In this document: in pieces, positions 8,722 through 15,905 of the stretch
Layout of the letters: every line of letters begins with the position of its first letter
Numbering within the stretch: position 1 is the stretch's first letter
Source of the DNA: Bacteroidota bacterium
GTDB lineage: Bacteria > Bacteroidota > Bacteroidia > Bacteroidales > Prolixibacteraceae
Length of the DNA stretch: 64,000 bases
Assembly (NCBI GenBank): GCA_023251455.1
Contig: JAHEYT010000038.1
Span: 1-64,000 of the forward strand
Direction of reading: 5' to 3'
Notes under the pieces: generated by a model
Told to the model about the DNA's origin: nothing
Seen by the model: the letters and a program-made list of their open reading frames with translations, nothing else
Database searches by the model: none
Program-made: the position numbers and the translations under genes

Positions 8722-9158
8722 ACGGCATGAGGATTATGGCAATCGATACAATTTGTATGTTCGGGATTGTGCTCCTTGATATCGATCTGGTGAATAATTT
8801 CGGTTCGACGTGCAGGATTGATGCTGTGGCATCTTCCGCAAAACTCGCGGGTGCCGGATTGAATCAGCTTGTTTTTCTCCGGATCGTCGGCATGTTGGGC
8901 TCCGGGACCATGGCAGACTTCGCAACTCAATCCGGCATGTTTATCGGATGCCAGTTTGGCGGCCTCGGTGTCGTGGCAGTCCACGCAGTTGGCTTTACCC
9001 GCGTAATGGGTAGGGAGTGCCTCGGTTTCGGTCATCGAATTGGCACGGTAATGCCCGTATTTGCCAAACGACTCAGGAATAAGAAAATAACGTGCGACCA
9101 GAAAAATGCAAATGAAAACAGCCAGAAACGGCAGCAGAGTTTTGAGCTGTGGAGGCAT
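8703..9158 (-). CDS. Membrane-anchored tetraheme cytochrome c
   Basis: A 151-residue protein with one N-terminal hydrophobic anchor (residues 7-27) and four CxxCH heme motifs: CVDCH 58-62, CEVCH 79-83, CGRCH 107-111 and CIDCH 137-141. Further histidines (His51, His74, His89, His123, His130, His134) can serve as distal ligands. It resembles the small NapC/NrfH-like or cytochrome c3-like donors found with NrfC and NrfD. First gene of the cytochrome, ferredoxin, NrfD operon; no nitrite reductase, molybdopterin or hydrogenase subunit is adjacent, so the terminal partner is unknown. Confidence 0.9.
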   Translation of the reverse strand: MPPQLKTLLPFLAVFICIFLVARYFLIPESFGKYGHYRANSMTETEALPTHYAGKANCVDCHDTEAAKLASDKHAGLSCEVCHGPGAQHADDPEKNKLIQSGTREFCGRCHSINPARRTEIIHQIDIKEHNPEHTNCIDCHNPHAVWELKD

Positions 9159-9384
9159 AGTTCCGTTTTAGAGGTTTGAATATGCCTGTTTACGCAGCCT
9201 AACTTTCTTTTATTCAGAAACGTGAATGATATAAATCAATGATATTGAAGATATTTGGTAAGCGGGGTGGTTGGTCATTCTTAATTGTACAGAAAAGTTC
9301 AGCGATGTTATGAGCAACGCTTTCATTATTTAATGAAAGGGAGAGAAACGAAAAAGGAAGCCAATATCATTTTATATCGAGTTT

Positions 9385-9625
9385 CCTGGCAAAAAGTGGA
9401 GGCGTGTACTTTGTACATTGGTTCCCTGACAAAAAGTGAGGCCGTGTAGTTTGTACATTGGTCTGCTGGCAAAATGTGGGGCCGTGTACTTTGTACATTC
9501 ATTCCCTGGCAAAAAATGAAGCAATGTACTTTGTACATTCATTCCCTCGCCAAAAGTGGAGCCGTGTACTTTGTACATTTGCTCGTCAGTCAAAAAGTGA
9601 GGCCGTGTACTTTGTACATTGCATT
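9385..9625. repeat. Six tandem copies of a 40-bp unit with a TGTAC-TTT-GTACA core
   Basis: Units begin at 9385, 9425, 9465, 9505, 9545 and 9586, so the period is 40 except for one 41-base step. Each carries CCTGGCAAAAAGTGRAG near its start, then a near-perfect palindrome TGTACTTTGTACA and a variable tail ATTSRTTC. Unit 2 has one change in the palindrome (TGTAGTTTGTACA). The units diverge by a few bases each, so the array is not fresh. It lies in the 598-base interval between the cytochrome operon and the DUF3795 remnant. The remaining part of that interval (9159-9384 and 9626-9756) shows only a weak TTTCATTATTTAATGAAA hairpin at about 9330. Confidence 0.9.
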
Positions 9626-9756
9626 AAAGTCAACATGATGTATGTCGCCCGATCGGTTTGTTGGTATTGAATTAAAGTAAAGCATCCCGAATCTACAACC
9701 GGGAGGCGCCGGGAAATTCAGGAAATTCGTTATCAATCGGTGAAATCAGTGAATAC

Positions 9757-9963
9757 CTAGTTCAGCGATTTCAGAATCAGTAAAGCTTCAGGTAAAAACT
9801 GGTGCAGACTTTTCACTGTTTCGCAAGTGTCGAGCTGATCGCACGTAGCGCAGGTATTAAAGCCTTTGGCATCGGCACATTTGCGGATTTCGCATTGACT
9901 GCAATGAGCAAATTCTGGACCTTCCTCACGGCAACCGGTGCAATTACTATTCCCATAGTATTT
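9757..9963 (-). pseudogene. 5'-truncated DUF3795-like cysteine-rich protein
   Basis: Reading from 9960 toward the TAG at 9759-9757 gives about 67 residues with cysteine spacing typical of the C-terminal half of DUF3795 proteins: NCTGCREEGPEF, HCSQCEIRKCADAKG, TCATCDQLDTC, then a helical tail. The usual N-terminal CGxYCxxC part is missing. An in-frame TAA lies at 9966-9964 and no ATG, GTG or TTG start precedes the first cysteine. An ATG at this spot is in a different frame and gives a cysteine-free nonsense peptide. A decayed remnant is the simplest reading; a frameshift in the assembly or a rare ATT-type start cannot be excluded. Confidence 0.6.
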
Positions 9964-10143
9964 TTATTTTGAGGTTGTTGATATTTAAATTTACACAAGA
10001 AAAACAAAAAAATGTCGGTTTTTCCTTGCTGATAATATCAAATGATACTATCAAAGCGAACTTTAATCCTGTTTTGCAATACGGGTTTTATGCAACCGAT
10101 AAGATAACTTGAGTTCATCGGTTCAATACTTCTCAATTTACGA

Positions 10144-10578
10144 TCATCCGTTTCTTTTCTCCAACGCTTTTTGCACAATCTCCAAATCACTTGCACCCCT
10201 GAATCCGCTAAAACCAACTGCTAATTTGGTTCCGTCGCTAAGAGCGATGGGTTGCCCGCCAAGCCATCCAACCAAATCGGGCAGTTTAATTCCAAATTTC
10301 TGCGGATCGATTTGGTCTGCAAATACCATTTTTTCGTATTCGTTAGTTTTGAAGCCGGTTATCCAAACCTGGCTGGCTTTTGTCCATGCAATCCGAAACG
10401 AATCGCGGCCCCTGAGTTTATCGTTTCCAAATACCTTTCCATAGATACGGCCATCTTCGTCGATGATACAAAGCGATGCCACACCATTTGATTTGGCGTA
10501 ATCTTCCGGAATAGCCATATAAACCGGGACAAGCTCTTCGATATTTGAGATTAGTTTTTCAATTTCTGTTTCGGGCAT
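10144..10578 (-). CDS. GlcG/HbpS-like heme-degrading domain protein
   Basis: A 144-residue single-domain protein of the GlcG/HbpS (DUF336) type. Supporting features are the buried LCIIDEDGRIYG strand pair, the RDSFRIAWTKASQVWITG helix region and the GGQPIALSDGTKLAVGFSGFRGASDLEI segment, which corresponds to the conserved GG-P--- and G-SG----D motif of the family. No signal peptide, so a cytosolic location is expected. Members bind heme, cobalamin or flavin-like ligands; the ligand here is unknown. It stands alone, divergent from the rhamnosidase. Confidence 0.75.
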   Translation of the reverse strand: MPETEIEKLISNIEELVPVYMAIPEDYAKSNGVASLCIIDEDGRIYGKVFGNDKLRGRDSFRIAWTKASQVWITGFKTNEYEKMVFADQIDPQKFGIKLPDLVGWLGGQPIALSDGTKLAVGFSGFRGASDLEIVQKALEKRNG

Positions 10579-10655
10579 ATTGATGTTTTTTAAATTTTGA
10601 ATTTGGAGAGTCGTTAAAATAATGGACTAAAGTTAAACAATAATCTGTGTTTAGT

Positions 10656-10663
10656 TATCTTTG
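10656..10663 (+). promoter_or_regulatory. Bacteroidetes -7 box before the GH78 gene
   Basis: TATCTTTG fits the Bacteroidetes -7 consensus TAnnTTTG and sits 25 bases before the ATG at 10689. The -33 position shows only a weak TTAA instead of TTTG. Prediction from consensus only. Confidence 0.35.
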
Positions 10664-10688
10664 GAGGATCAACCTAAACCAACATTTC

Positions 10689-13370
10689 ATGAAATTGATA
10701 CAATTATTTAGCTTTTTGCTGGTTCTACTTATTGCCTTTCAAACACAGGCTCAGCAGAGCCAGGTCTCTAATTTAAAATGCGAATATCTCATTAATCCAA
10801 TCGGAATTGATGCCACAGCTCCTCGTTTGCATTGGCAAATGACCGATAGTCGCGAAGGTGCACTTCAATCGGCTTATCAGGTGATTGTAGGAACCGATTC
10901 TGTTCAGGTAGCCATTGGAAAAGGAAACTGCTGGGACACCGGAAAAGTTTCAGGTTCGAACATGCTGGTTTCTTATCAGGGAAAAGCTTTGCAGCCATTT
11001 GCCAAATACTACTGGTCGGTGACTTTATGGGACAAAGAGCAGCAAAAATCTATACAAGCTGCTGTTGCCAGTTTCGAAACCGGAATGATGCAAATCAGCA
11101 ATTGGAAAGGCGAATGGATTTCAGATTCGAAAGACATTGCACTGAAACCGGCTCCGTACTTCCGGAAACAGTTTCAGCCTTCAGGAAAGATAAAAAGTGC
11201 CCGTATTTATATGGCTGCTGCTGGTTTGTACGAACTTTCAATCAATGGACAACGTGTGGGCAATCACCGGCTCGACCCGATGTACACCCGTTTCGACCGC
11301 CGTACTTTGTATGTGACTTACGATGTCACTTCGCTGGTCGGTGCCAAAGAAGTAGCGTTGGGCGTTTTGCTCGGAAATGGATGGTACAACCACCAGTCAA
11401 CGGCTGTTTGGTATTTTCACGAAGCTCCGTGGCGCGACCGTCCCAAATTTTGTCTCGATTTGCGAATCACTTATCAGGATGGCCGCGAAGAAGTTATTTC
11501 CTCGGGAACCGAATGGAAAACCTCGCTGAGTCCGATTATTTTCAATAGCATTTATACAGCAGAACACCATGATGCGCGGCTCAGTCAGCCCGATTGGGAT
11601 AAAGCTGGATTCGACGATTCGAAGTGGAAAAACGTTATTCCGGTGAATGCACCTTCGCAAAACATCGTGGCACAGCAACTGCACCCGATTCGTTTTGTAG
11701 AAGAAATTACTCCGGTTAGTGTGAATAAAATGAACGAACTGAAGTCGGTTTATAATTTGGGGCGTAACATTGCCGGAATCAGCCGCATCAGCGTTAAAGG
11801 CGAGCGTGGAACTGTCATTCGCCTAAAACATGCAGAAATGATTTTCAAAGATGGAAATGTGAATATGTCGAACATCGATGTGCATTACCGCCCGACGGAC
11901 GACACCGATCCTTTCCAGACCGATATTTACATTTTGAGTGGCGAAGGCGTGGAAACGTTCTGGCCACATTTTAACTACAAAGGTTTTCAGTATATTGAAG
12001 TTACCAGTGATCGTCCGGTTGAAATCCAGAGCCTGACCGGAATTTTCATGCACAGCGATGTTCCTCCGGTTGGTCAGGTAAGCACCTCGAACGAAACGCT
12101 GAATAAAATCTGGAAAGCAACCAATGTTTCCTATTTATCGAACCTGTATGGTTATCCAACCGATTGCCCACAGCGCGAAAAGAACGGTTGGACAGGCGAT
12201 GCGCACATTGCCAGTGAAACCGGCCTGTACAGTTTTGACGGGATTACCGTTTACGAAAAATGGCTGGCCGATCACCGCGATGAGCAGCAACCGAACGGAG
12301 TGTTACCTGCCATTATTCCAACGAGCGGTTGGGGCTACACCTGGGCAAACGGACCCGACTGGACTAGTACCATTGCCATTATACCCTGGAACATTTACCT
12401 GTTTTACGGCGATTCGAAGCTGCTGGCTGACAATTACGACAACCTTAAAAGATATGTGGATCACATTACCGATATCAGTCCGAATGGAATTACCGACTGG
12501 GGTTTGGGCGACTGGGTGCCGGTGAAATCAGTAACTCCGAAAGAACTGACTTCGTCGATTTATTATTTTGTGGATGCTGATATTCTGGCTAAATCGGCCA
12601 AATTATTTGGTAAGGAAGATGATTTTAGGAAATACTCAGCTTTGGCCAGGAAGATTTCCGATGCCATCAATACTAAATACCTGAACAGGGAAGCCGGAAT
12701 TTACGGTACGGGCTTGCAAACCGAATTAAGCGCACCACTTTTCTGGGGAATTGTTCCTGAAAATCTGAAATCGAAAGTGGCTGAAAATCTTGCCAATCGG
12801 GTGATTGCCGACAACAAACATCTGGATGTGGGTTTGCTGGGAACGAAAACCATCCTGAATGCCCTGAGCGAAAATGGCTATGCTGATCTGGCTTATGAAG
12901 TGGCGTCTCAGGAGACATTTTCGTCGTGGGGATGGTGGATTGTGAACGGTGCAACCTCGCTTTACGAAAACTGGCCAATTGATGCCACCCGCGATATTTC
13001 GCTCAATCACATCATGTTTGGCGAAATAGGAGCGTGGTATTACAAAGCTCTGGGTGGAATGAAACCTGATCAGGAAAAGCCAGGGTTCAAAAATGTATTG
13101 CTCGAACCTCATTTTGTAAAAGGCCTCAATTCGTTTCAAGCCAGTCATGACGGACCTTATGGCAGAATTCAATCGAGTTGGAAACGAATCAAGAATACTG
13201 TAAATTATCTGGTAATCGTTCCGGCCAACAGCACGGCAATGTTAAAACTCACCGGAAAGAAGATCAGCCATAATGGAAAGCTGGTTTTTACTCAGGTGTC
13301 AAAAAATACTGTTAATGCGTTTACTATTAGTCTGGGTGCCGGAACCTATGAATTCAGCATTAGTGAGTAG
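10689..13370 (+). CDS. Secreted GH78 alpha-L-rhamnosidase
   Basis: An 893-residue enzyme releasing terminal alpha-L-rhamnose from glycans (family knowledge). A signal peptide (KLIQLFSFLLVLLIAFQTQAQQ) supports ATG 10689 rather than the in-frame ATG 42 bases earlier, which would put 14 extra residues before it. Domain order is as in GH78: N-terminal beta-sandwich (IDATAPRLHWQM), a Bac_rhamnosid_N region with LYELSINGQRVGNHRLDP, a concanavalin-like domain, then the (alpha/alpha)6 barrel. The barrel holds the hallmark DCPQREKNGWTGDA, containing the conserved acidic residues, and WGLGDWVP. A C-terminal beta domain ends near residue 890. Monocistronic, with its own promoter and a strong terminator. 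Confidence 0.93.
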   Translation: MKLIQLFSFLLVLLIAFQTQAQQSQVSNLKCEYLINPIGIDATAPRLHWQMTDSREGALQSAYQVIVGTDSVQVAIGKGNCWDTGKVSGSNMLVSYQGKALQPFAKYYWSVTLWDKEQQKSIQAAVASFETGMMQISNWKGEWISDSKDIALKPAPYFRKQFQPSGKIKSARIYMAAAGLYELSINGQRVGNHRLDPMYTRFDRRTLYVTYDVTSLVGAKEVALGVLLGNGWYNHQSTAVWYFHEAPWRDRPKFCLDLRITYQDGREEVISSGTEWKTSLSPIIFNSIYTAEHHDARLSQPDWDKAGFDDSKWKNVIPVNAPSQNIVAQQLHPIRFVEEITPVSVNKMNELKSVYNLGRNIAGISRISVKGERGTVIRLKHAEMIFKDGNVNMSNIDVHYRPTDDTDPFQTDIYILSGEGVETFWPHFNYKGFQYIEVTSDRPVEIQSLTGIFMHSDVPPVGQVSTSNETLNKIWKATNVSYLSNLYGYPTDCPQREKNGWTGDAHIASETGLYSFDGITVYEKWLADHRDEQQPNGVLPAIIPTSGWGYTWANGPDWTSTIAIIPWNIYLFYGDSKLLADNYDNLKRYVDHITDISPNGITDWGLGDWVPVKSVTPKELTSSIYYFVDADILAKSAKLFGKEDDFRKYSALARKISDAINTKYLNREAGIYGTGLQTELSAPLFWGIVPENLKSKVAENLANRVIADNKHLDVGLLGTKTILNALSENGYADLAYEVASQETFSSWGWWIVNGATSLYENWPIDATRDISLNHIMFGEIGAWYYKALGGMKPDQEKPGFKNVLLEPHFVKGLNSFQASHDGPYGRIQSSWKRIKNTVNYLVIVPANSTAMLKLTGKKISHNGKLVFTQVSKNTVNAFTISLGAGTYEFSISE

Positions 13371-13394
13371 ATAGAATTTTCTGAAATAAAATTT

Positions 13395-13437
13395 AAAGCA
13401 GGCAAAAGTGATTCGTCATTTTTGTCTGCTTTTTTTT
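13395..13437 (+). terminator. Rho-independent terminator of the GH78 gene
   Basis: AAAGCAGGCAAAAGTGA pairs with TCATTTTTGTCTGCTTT over about 16 bp around a TTCG tetraloop and runs into eight or more T residues. It lies 25 bases after the stop codon. Confidence 0.9.
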
Positions 13438-13567
13438 CTGCTATAGTGAACTTCAATTTGTTTATGAGGCGTGAATCTTTCATCGTCTGGATTTTTAATT
13501 TTCGGGCAAGAACAAAATAAAGACTTTTTTGTCTTATATTCGGACGTTAACTTTAAAATCGAGGCGT

Positions 13568-13909
13568 ATGAAAAATAAGATTATGATTTCTATTTGCCTT
13601 ATGTTGGTTTCAACTTTTTGTTTTGCCCAAAAAAGTAAACCAGTCGCCGAATTACCAGCAAAAGGAACGCTTCAGCAAACCTCTGTTTCAGAAAAAAGTG
13701 CGACCGACGATACTGCAAAAGATAAAGCCGCTGCAGTAACCGAAGGAAAAAAAGGTTTAAATGCTGTGAATGTAAAGCATGCCAAACAAGCTGAACCAAA
13801 CGCCAGTTCTCATCCTGCAAGTCCTCCTGAATCGGGCTCAACGGGGAATATACCGGAAACCAAACATGCTATAAACACCAAAGGTACGGGCGCCACCAGA
13901 AATAAATAG
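13568..13909 (+). CDS. Small secreted Lys/Ala-rich low-complexity protein
   Basis: A 113-residue product starting at ATG 13568, where a signal peptide begins (MKNKIMISICLMLVSTFCFAQ). The mature part has no predicted fold: it is rich in Lys, Ala, Thr, Pro and Ser, with short runs such as DTAKDKAAAVTEGKKG and an Asn/Ser/Pro-rich tail. The stop is 6 bases before the ATG of the SET-domain gene, so the two are co-transcribed. Histone-H1-like composition is notable next to a lysine methyltransferase, but the signal peptide argues against a cytosolic substrate. No family recognised. Confidence 0.65.
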   Translation: MKNKIMISICLMLVSTFCFAQKSKPVAELPAKGTLQQTSVSEKSATDDTAKDKAAAVTEGKKGLNAVNVKHAKQAEPNASSHPASPPESGSTGNIPETKHAINTKGTGATRNK

Positions 13910-13915
13910 TTGCCA

Positions 13916-14377
13916 ATGAACACGGTTGCTACAGACAGAGACTTTACCATGGTGAGATCGTCGCAGGTACACGGACGAGGCGTATTTGCAAAGAAAACCA
14001 TTCCAAAGGGAACCCGGATTTTTGAATATGCCGGAGAGCGGGTTTTGAAAGTCAATCTGGCTAAAGATTTGGCTGATGGCCTTACCAGCCTTGTTTATGT
14101 GATGAACCTCAATGAAATTTTGGCGATTGACGGAGAGCGTGGAGGAAACGATTCCCGGTATATCAATCACAGTTGCGACCCCAATTGCGAGGTGCTTTAT
14201 TTTAACGAAAAGCCATACATCTATGCCATTCAGGAGATTGCTGAAGGCAACGAACTCAATTTCGATTATAAATACGGAAGTGAAGCTGATGTGGAGATTA
14301 CCCAAGAACAAAAGCGGGAATGGTTTCCATGTAACTGTGGTGCCCCGAATTGCAGGGGAACTTTGCTCGATAACTAA
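13916..14377 (+). CDS. SET-domain protein-lysine methyltransferase
   Basis: A 153-residue protein consisting almost only of a SET domain. Motifs in order are HGRGVFAKKTIPKGTRIFEYAGE (start of the domain, about 22-44), YINHSCDPNCEVLYF with the knot-forming NHSC (about 83-97), NELNFDYKYG (about 117-126), and the post-SET zinc motif CNCGAPNCRG near the C-terminus, which pairs with the inner Cys. All core SAM and lysine-channel residues (N-H-S-C, the late Tyr) are present, so it should be active on a lysine. TTG 13910 is possible but ATG 13916 is preferred. Bacterial SET proteins are widespread but mostly without known substrates. Confidence 0.9.
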   Translation: MNTVATDRDFTMVRSSQVHGRGVFAKKTIPKGTRIFEYAGERVLKVNLAKDLADGLTSLVYVMNLNEILAIDGERGGNDSRYINHSCDPNCEVLYFNEKPYIYAIQEIAEGNELNFDYKYGSEADVEITQEQKREWFPCNCGAPNCRGTLLDN

Positions 14378-14414
14378 TTGCCGATCAATAAAGAACAAAC
14401 TAAAACTGTTTAAA

Positions 14415-14942
14415 ATGGAAAAATCAGGAAAAAAGTCAAATGTTTCAGCAAGAATGATGCTTTCAACGGCTGCAATTCTTGCTGTTCAGGCCATGCCGGC
14501 AACCGCTTATGCCCAAACTCCTGTGCAGGGAAAAATGGTACAGCAGGCGGCTCGTGGAGCATCGTCCATTTTCATTAAAATCAGGAATGTTGATTCGAAA
14601 AATACCATTGTTGGTTTTGAGAATGGGAGTCCTGTTTTTAAGAATGCGAAAGGCGAATTCTTTACGGTAAACGAAAAAACTGGCGATCTGAACTACATCA
14701 AACCCGAGGAGTTTGCCAAATTTTATTGCTGTATTAAAATCAGGAATACCGGGAAAATGGCGGCTTCTGGCGAAGGAATGGCCAGCGGTAAACGTCTTTC
14801 GCACATTAAAATGGAGTCTGAAATTACTGATGTAAATGTTTTGGGAGTGGATAAAGATGGACACACCATTCAGAAAAACAGCCGCGGCGAAACCTTTTAC
14901 CTCGATCCGGTTACCGGAGATATGATTTTTGTGAAAATATAA
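14415..14942 (+). CDS. Secreted protein with an internal duplication
   Basis: A 175-residue protein. ATG 14415 gives a signal-like N-terminus (basic KSGKKSNVSARM, then LSTAAILAVQAMPATAYAQ). Two halves are related. IKIRN followed by VGFENGSPVFKNAKGEF and TGDLNYIK in the first half corresponds to IKIRN followed by LGVDKDGHTIQKNSRGETF and TGDMIFVK in the second. A CC pair (FYCCIKIRN) separates them. The frame extends upstream to 14112 but only as a shadow of the SET gene. It follows the SET gene by 37 bases on the same strand. No family or catalytic motif recognised. Confidence 0.7.
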   Translation: MEKSGKKSNVSARMMLSTAAILAVQAMPATAYAQTPVQGKMVQQAARGASSIFIKIRNVDSKNTIVGFENGSPVFKNAKGEFFTVNEKTGDLNYIKPEEFAKFYCCIKIRNTGKMAASGEGMASGKRLSHIKMESEITDVNVLGVDKDGHTIQKNSRGETFYLDPVTGDMIFVKI

Positions 14943-15038
14943 AAATCGTCCCATTGAAAGATGAGAGTTCGTTCTCATTAATTAAGATGAATTATCAAAA
15001 TAGATTGACTGACTAGTTTCTAACCAAATCTAATTTTA

Positions 15039-15884
15039 ATGGAAAATGATGAAAAAAAACTTTTAGCTAGCTTAAAGAGGGCTACAATTTTTTCAGGTAT
15101 TGGTTTGGGATTGTTGCTGGGACTGATAATGGGCTTGTCGGTTTCGGAAACGGTGAAAATAGTTATGGGTGCTCTCACAGCGGTTCTGGGTGCTTTTCTC
15201 GGATTCGACCGACGGAGTTTCTCAGGAATAAGCTCGGAAGAATTTCAAAAGGAGAACCAAAATGCTCATTTTACTGCGCTGCGGGCCGGATGGTTTGGAT
15301 TTGCTGTAATTGTCGGAATATTATTGGGGATGTGGATTCGGACGCATGAAGTTTTTTCACTTTCGCTTGAAAAAAGCATTAAACAATGGACCGATGCTGG
15401 TTATGAACCTGATTACGCAAGGAAACTGGTAGTTTTTCAACGGCTTGCTATTAATCCACAGACCGGCGAAGTGGGTGCCATTACTGAAACACAGCGTGTT
15501 CATAGTTCAAGTTTGTTCAGTGAGGAACAGGAGGAAAGCCTTTGTGCTACAATCGATCCCGATAATTTTAATAACGAATGGAGTATTGCCAAAGATAAAA
15601 TTTCCAGGCTTGACAATGCTTCTTTAAACTCCTTGCTCGGTGTCATAGAAACCAATGTTCCTGAAAATCAGCGCTTCGATTTCTTGCGTGGGCTTCGTTA
15701 TCTGGTTTGCTCCATGAAAGGAAGTGATACTGCTATTAATAAATTTGGTACCGACCTTGCAAAATGGCAAAACTACGATGCCAGTTCAAGAATCGCTGTC
15801 GAAGTCGGCAAATTACCGCCAGAAAATCAACGAATAATAATGGAAGCCCTGCATGATCTGGTAGTTCAACTTGAAAAAAATTAA
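15039..15884 (+). CDS. Membrane protein of unknown function preceding the protease
   Basis: A 281-residue protein with three hydrophobic helices (about 15-33, 37-53 and 86-103) followed by a soluble, helix-rich domain of about 180 residues with no recognisable motif. The third helix ends in WIRTHEVFSLSLEKSIKQW. It ends 21 bases before the secreted protease, so the pair is probably an operon. A role in anchoring or sensing for the protease is possible but unsupported. Confidence 0.6.
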   Translation: MENDEKKLLASLKRATIFSGIGLGLLLGLIMGLSVSETVKIVMGALTAVLGAFLGFDRRSFSGISSEEFQKENQNAHFTALRAGWFGFAVIVGILLGMWIRTHEVFSLSLEKSIKQWTDAGYEPDYARKLVVFQRLAINPQTGEVGAITETQRVHSSSLFSEEQEESLCATIDPDNFNNEWSIAKDKISRLDNASLNSLLGVIETNVPENQRFDFLRGLRYLVCSMKGSDTAINKFGTDLAKWQNYDASSRIAVEVGKLPPENQRIIMEALHDLVVQLEKN

Positions 15885-15905
15885 TCCAACCTAAAACGAA
15901 ACCTC

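Noticed and set aside
7770-9179. Several plus-strand frames of 80-200 residues opposite the electron-transfer genes
   Set aside because: They are antisense shadows of heme and Fe-S coding sequences whose motifs are unambiguous on the minus strand.
9236-9248. FNR-like box before the cytochrome operon (TCAAT-GAT-ATTGA)
   Set aside because: The half-sites are in the reverse order of the FNR consensus (TTGAT-N4-ATCAA) and could be chance in AT-rich DNA.
9385-9625. CRISPR array
   Set aside because: The whole 40-base unit is conserved, there are no variable spacers and no cas genes nearby.
9326-9670. Short open frames across the 40-bp repeat on both strands
   Set aside because: 40 is not a multiple of three, so frames merely drift through the repeat; the peptides are repetitive shadows without a start signal.
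9813-10007. A 64-residue frame overlapping the DUF3795 remnant
   Set aside because: It is in the wrong frame; the cysteine-rich frame beside it explains the conservation.
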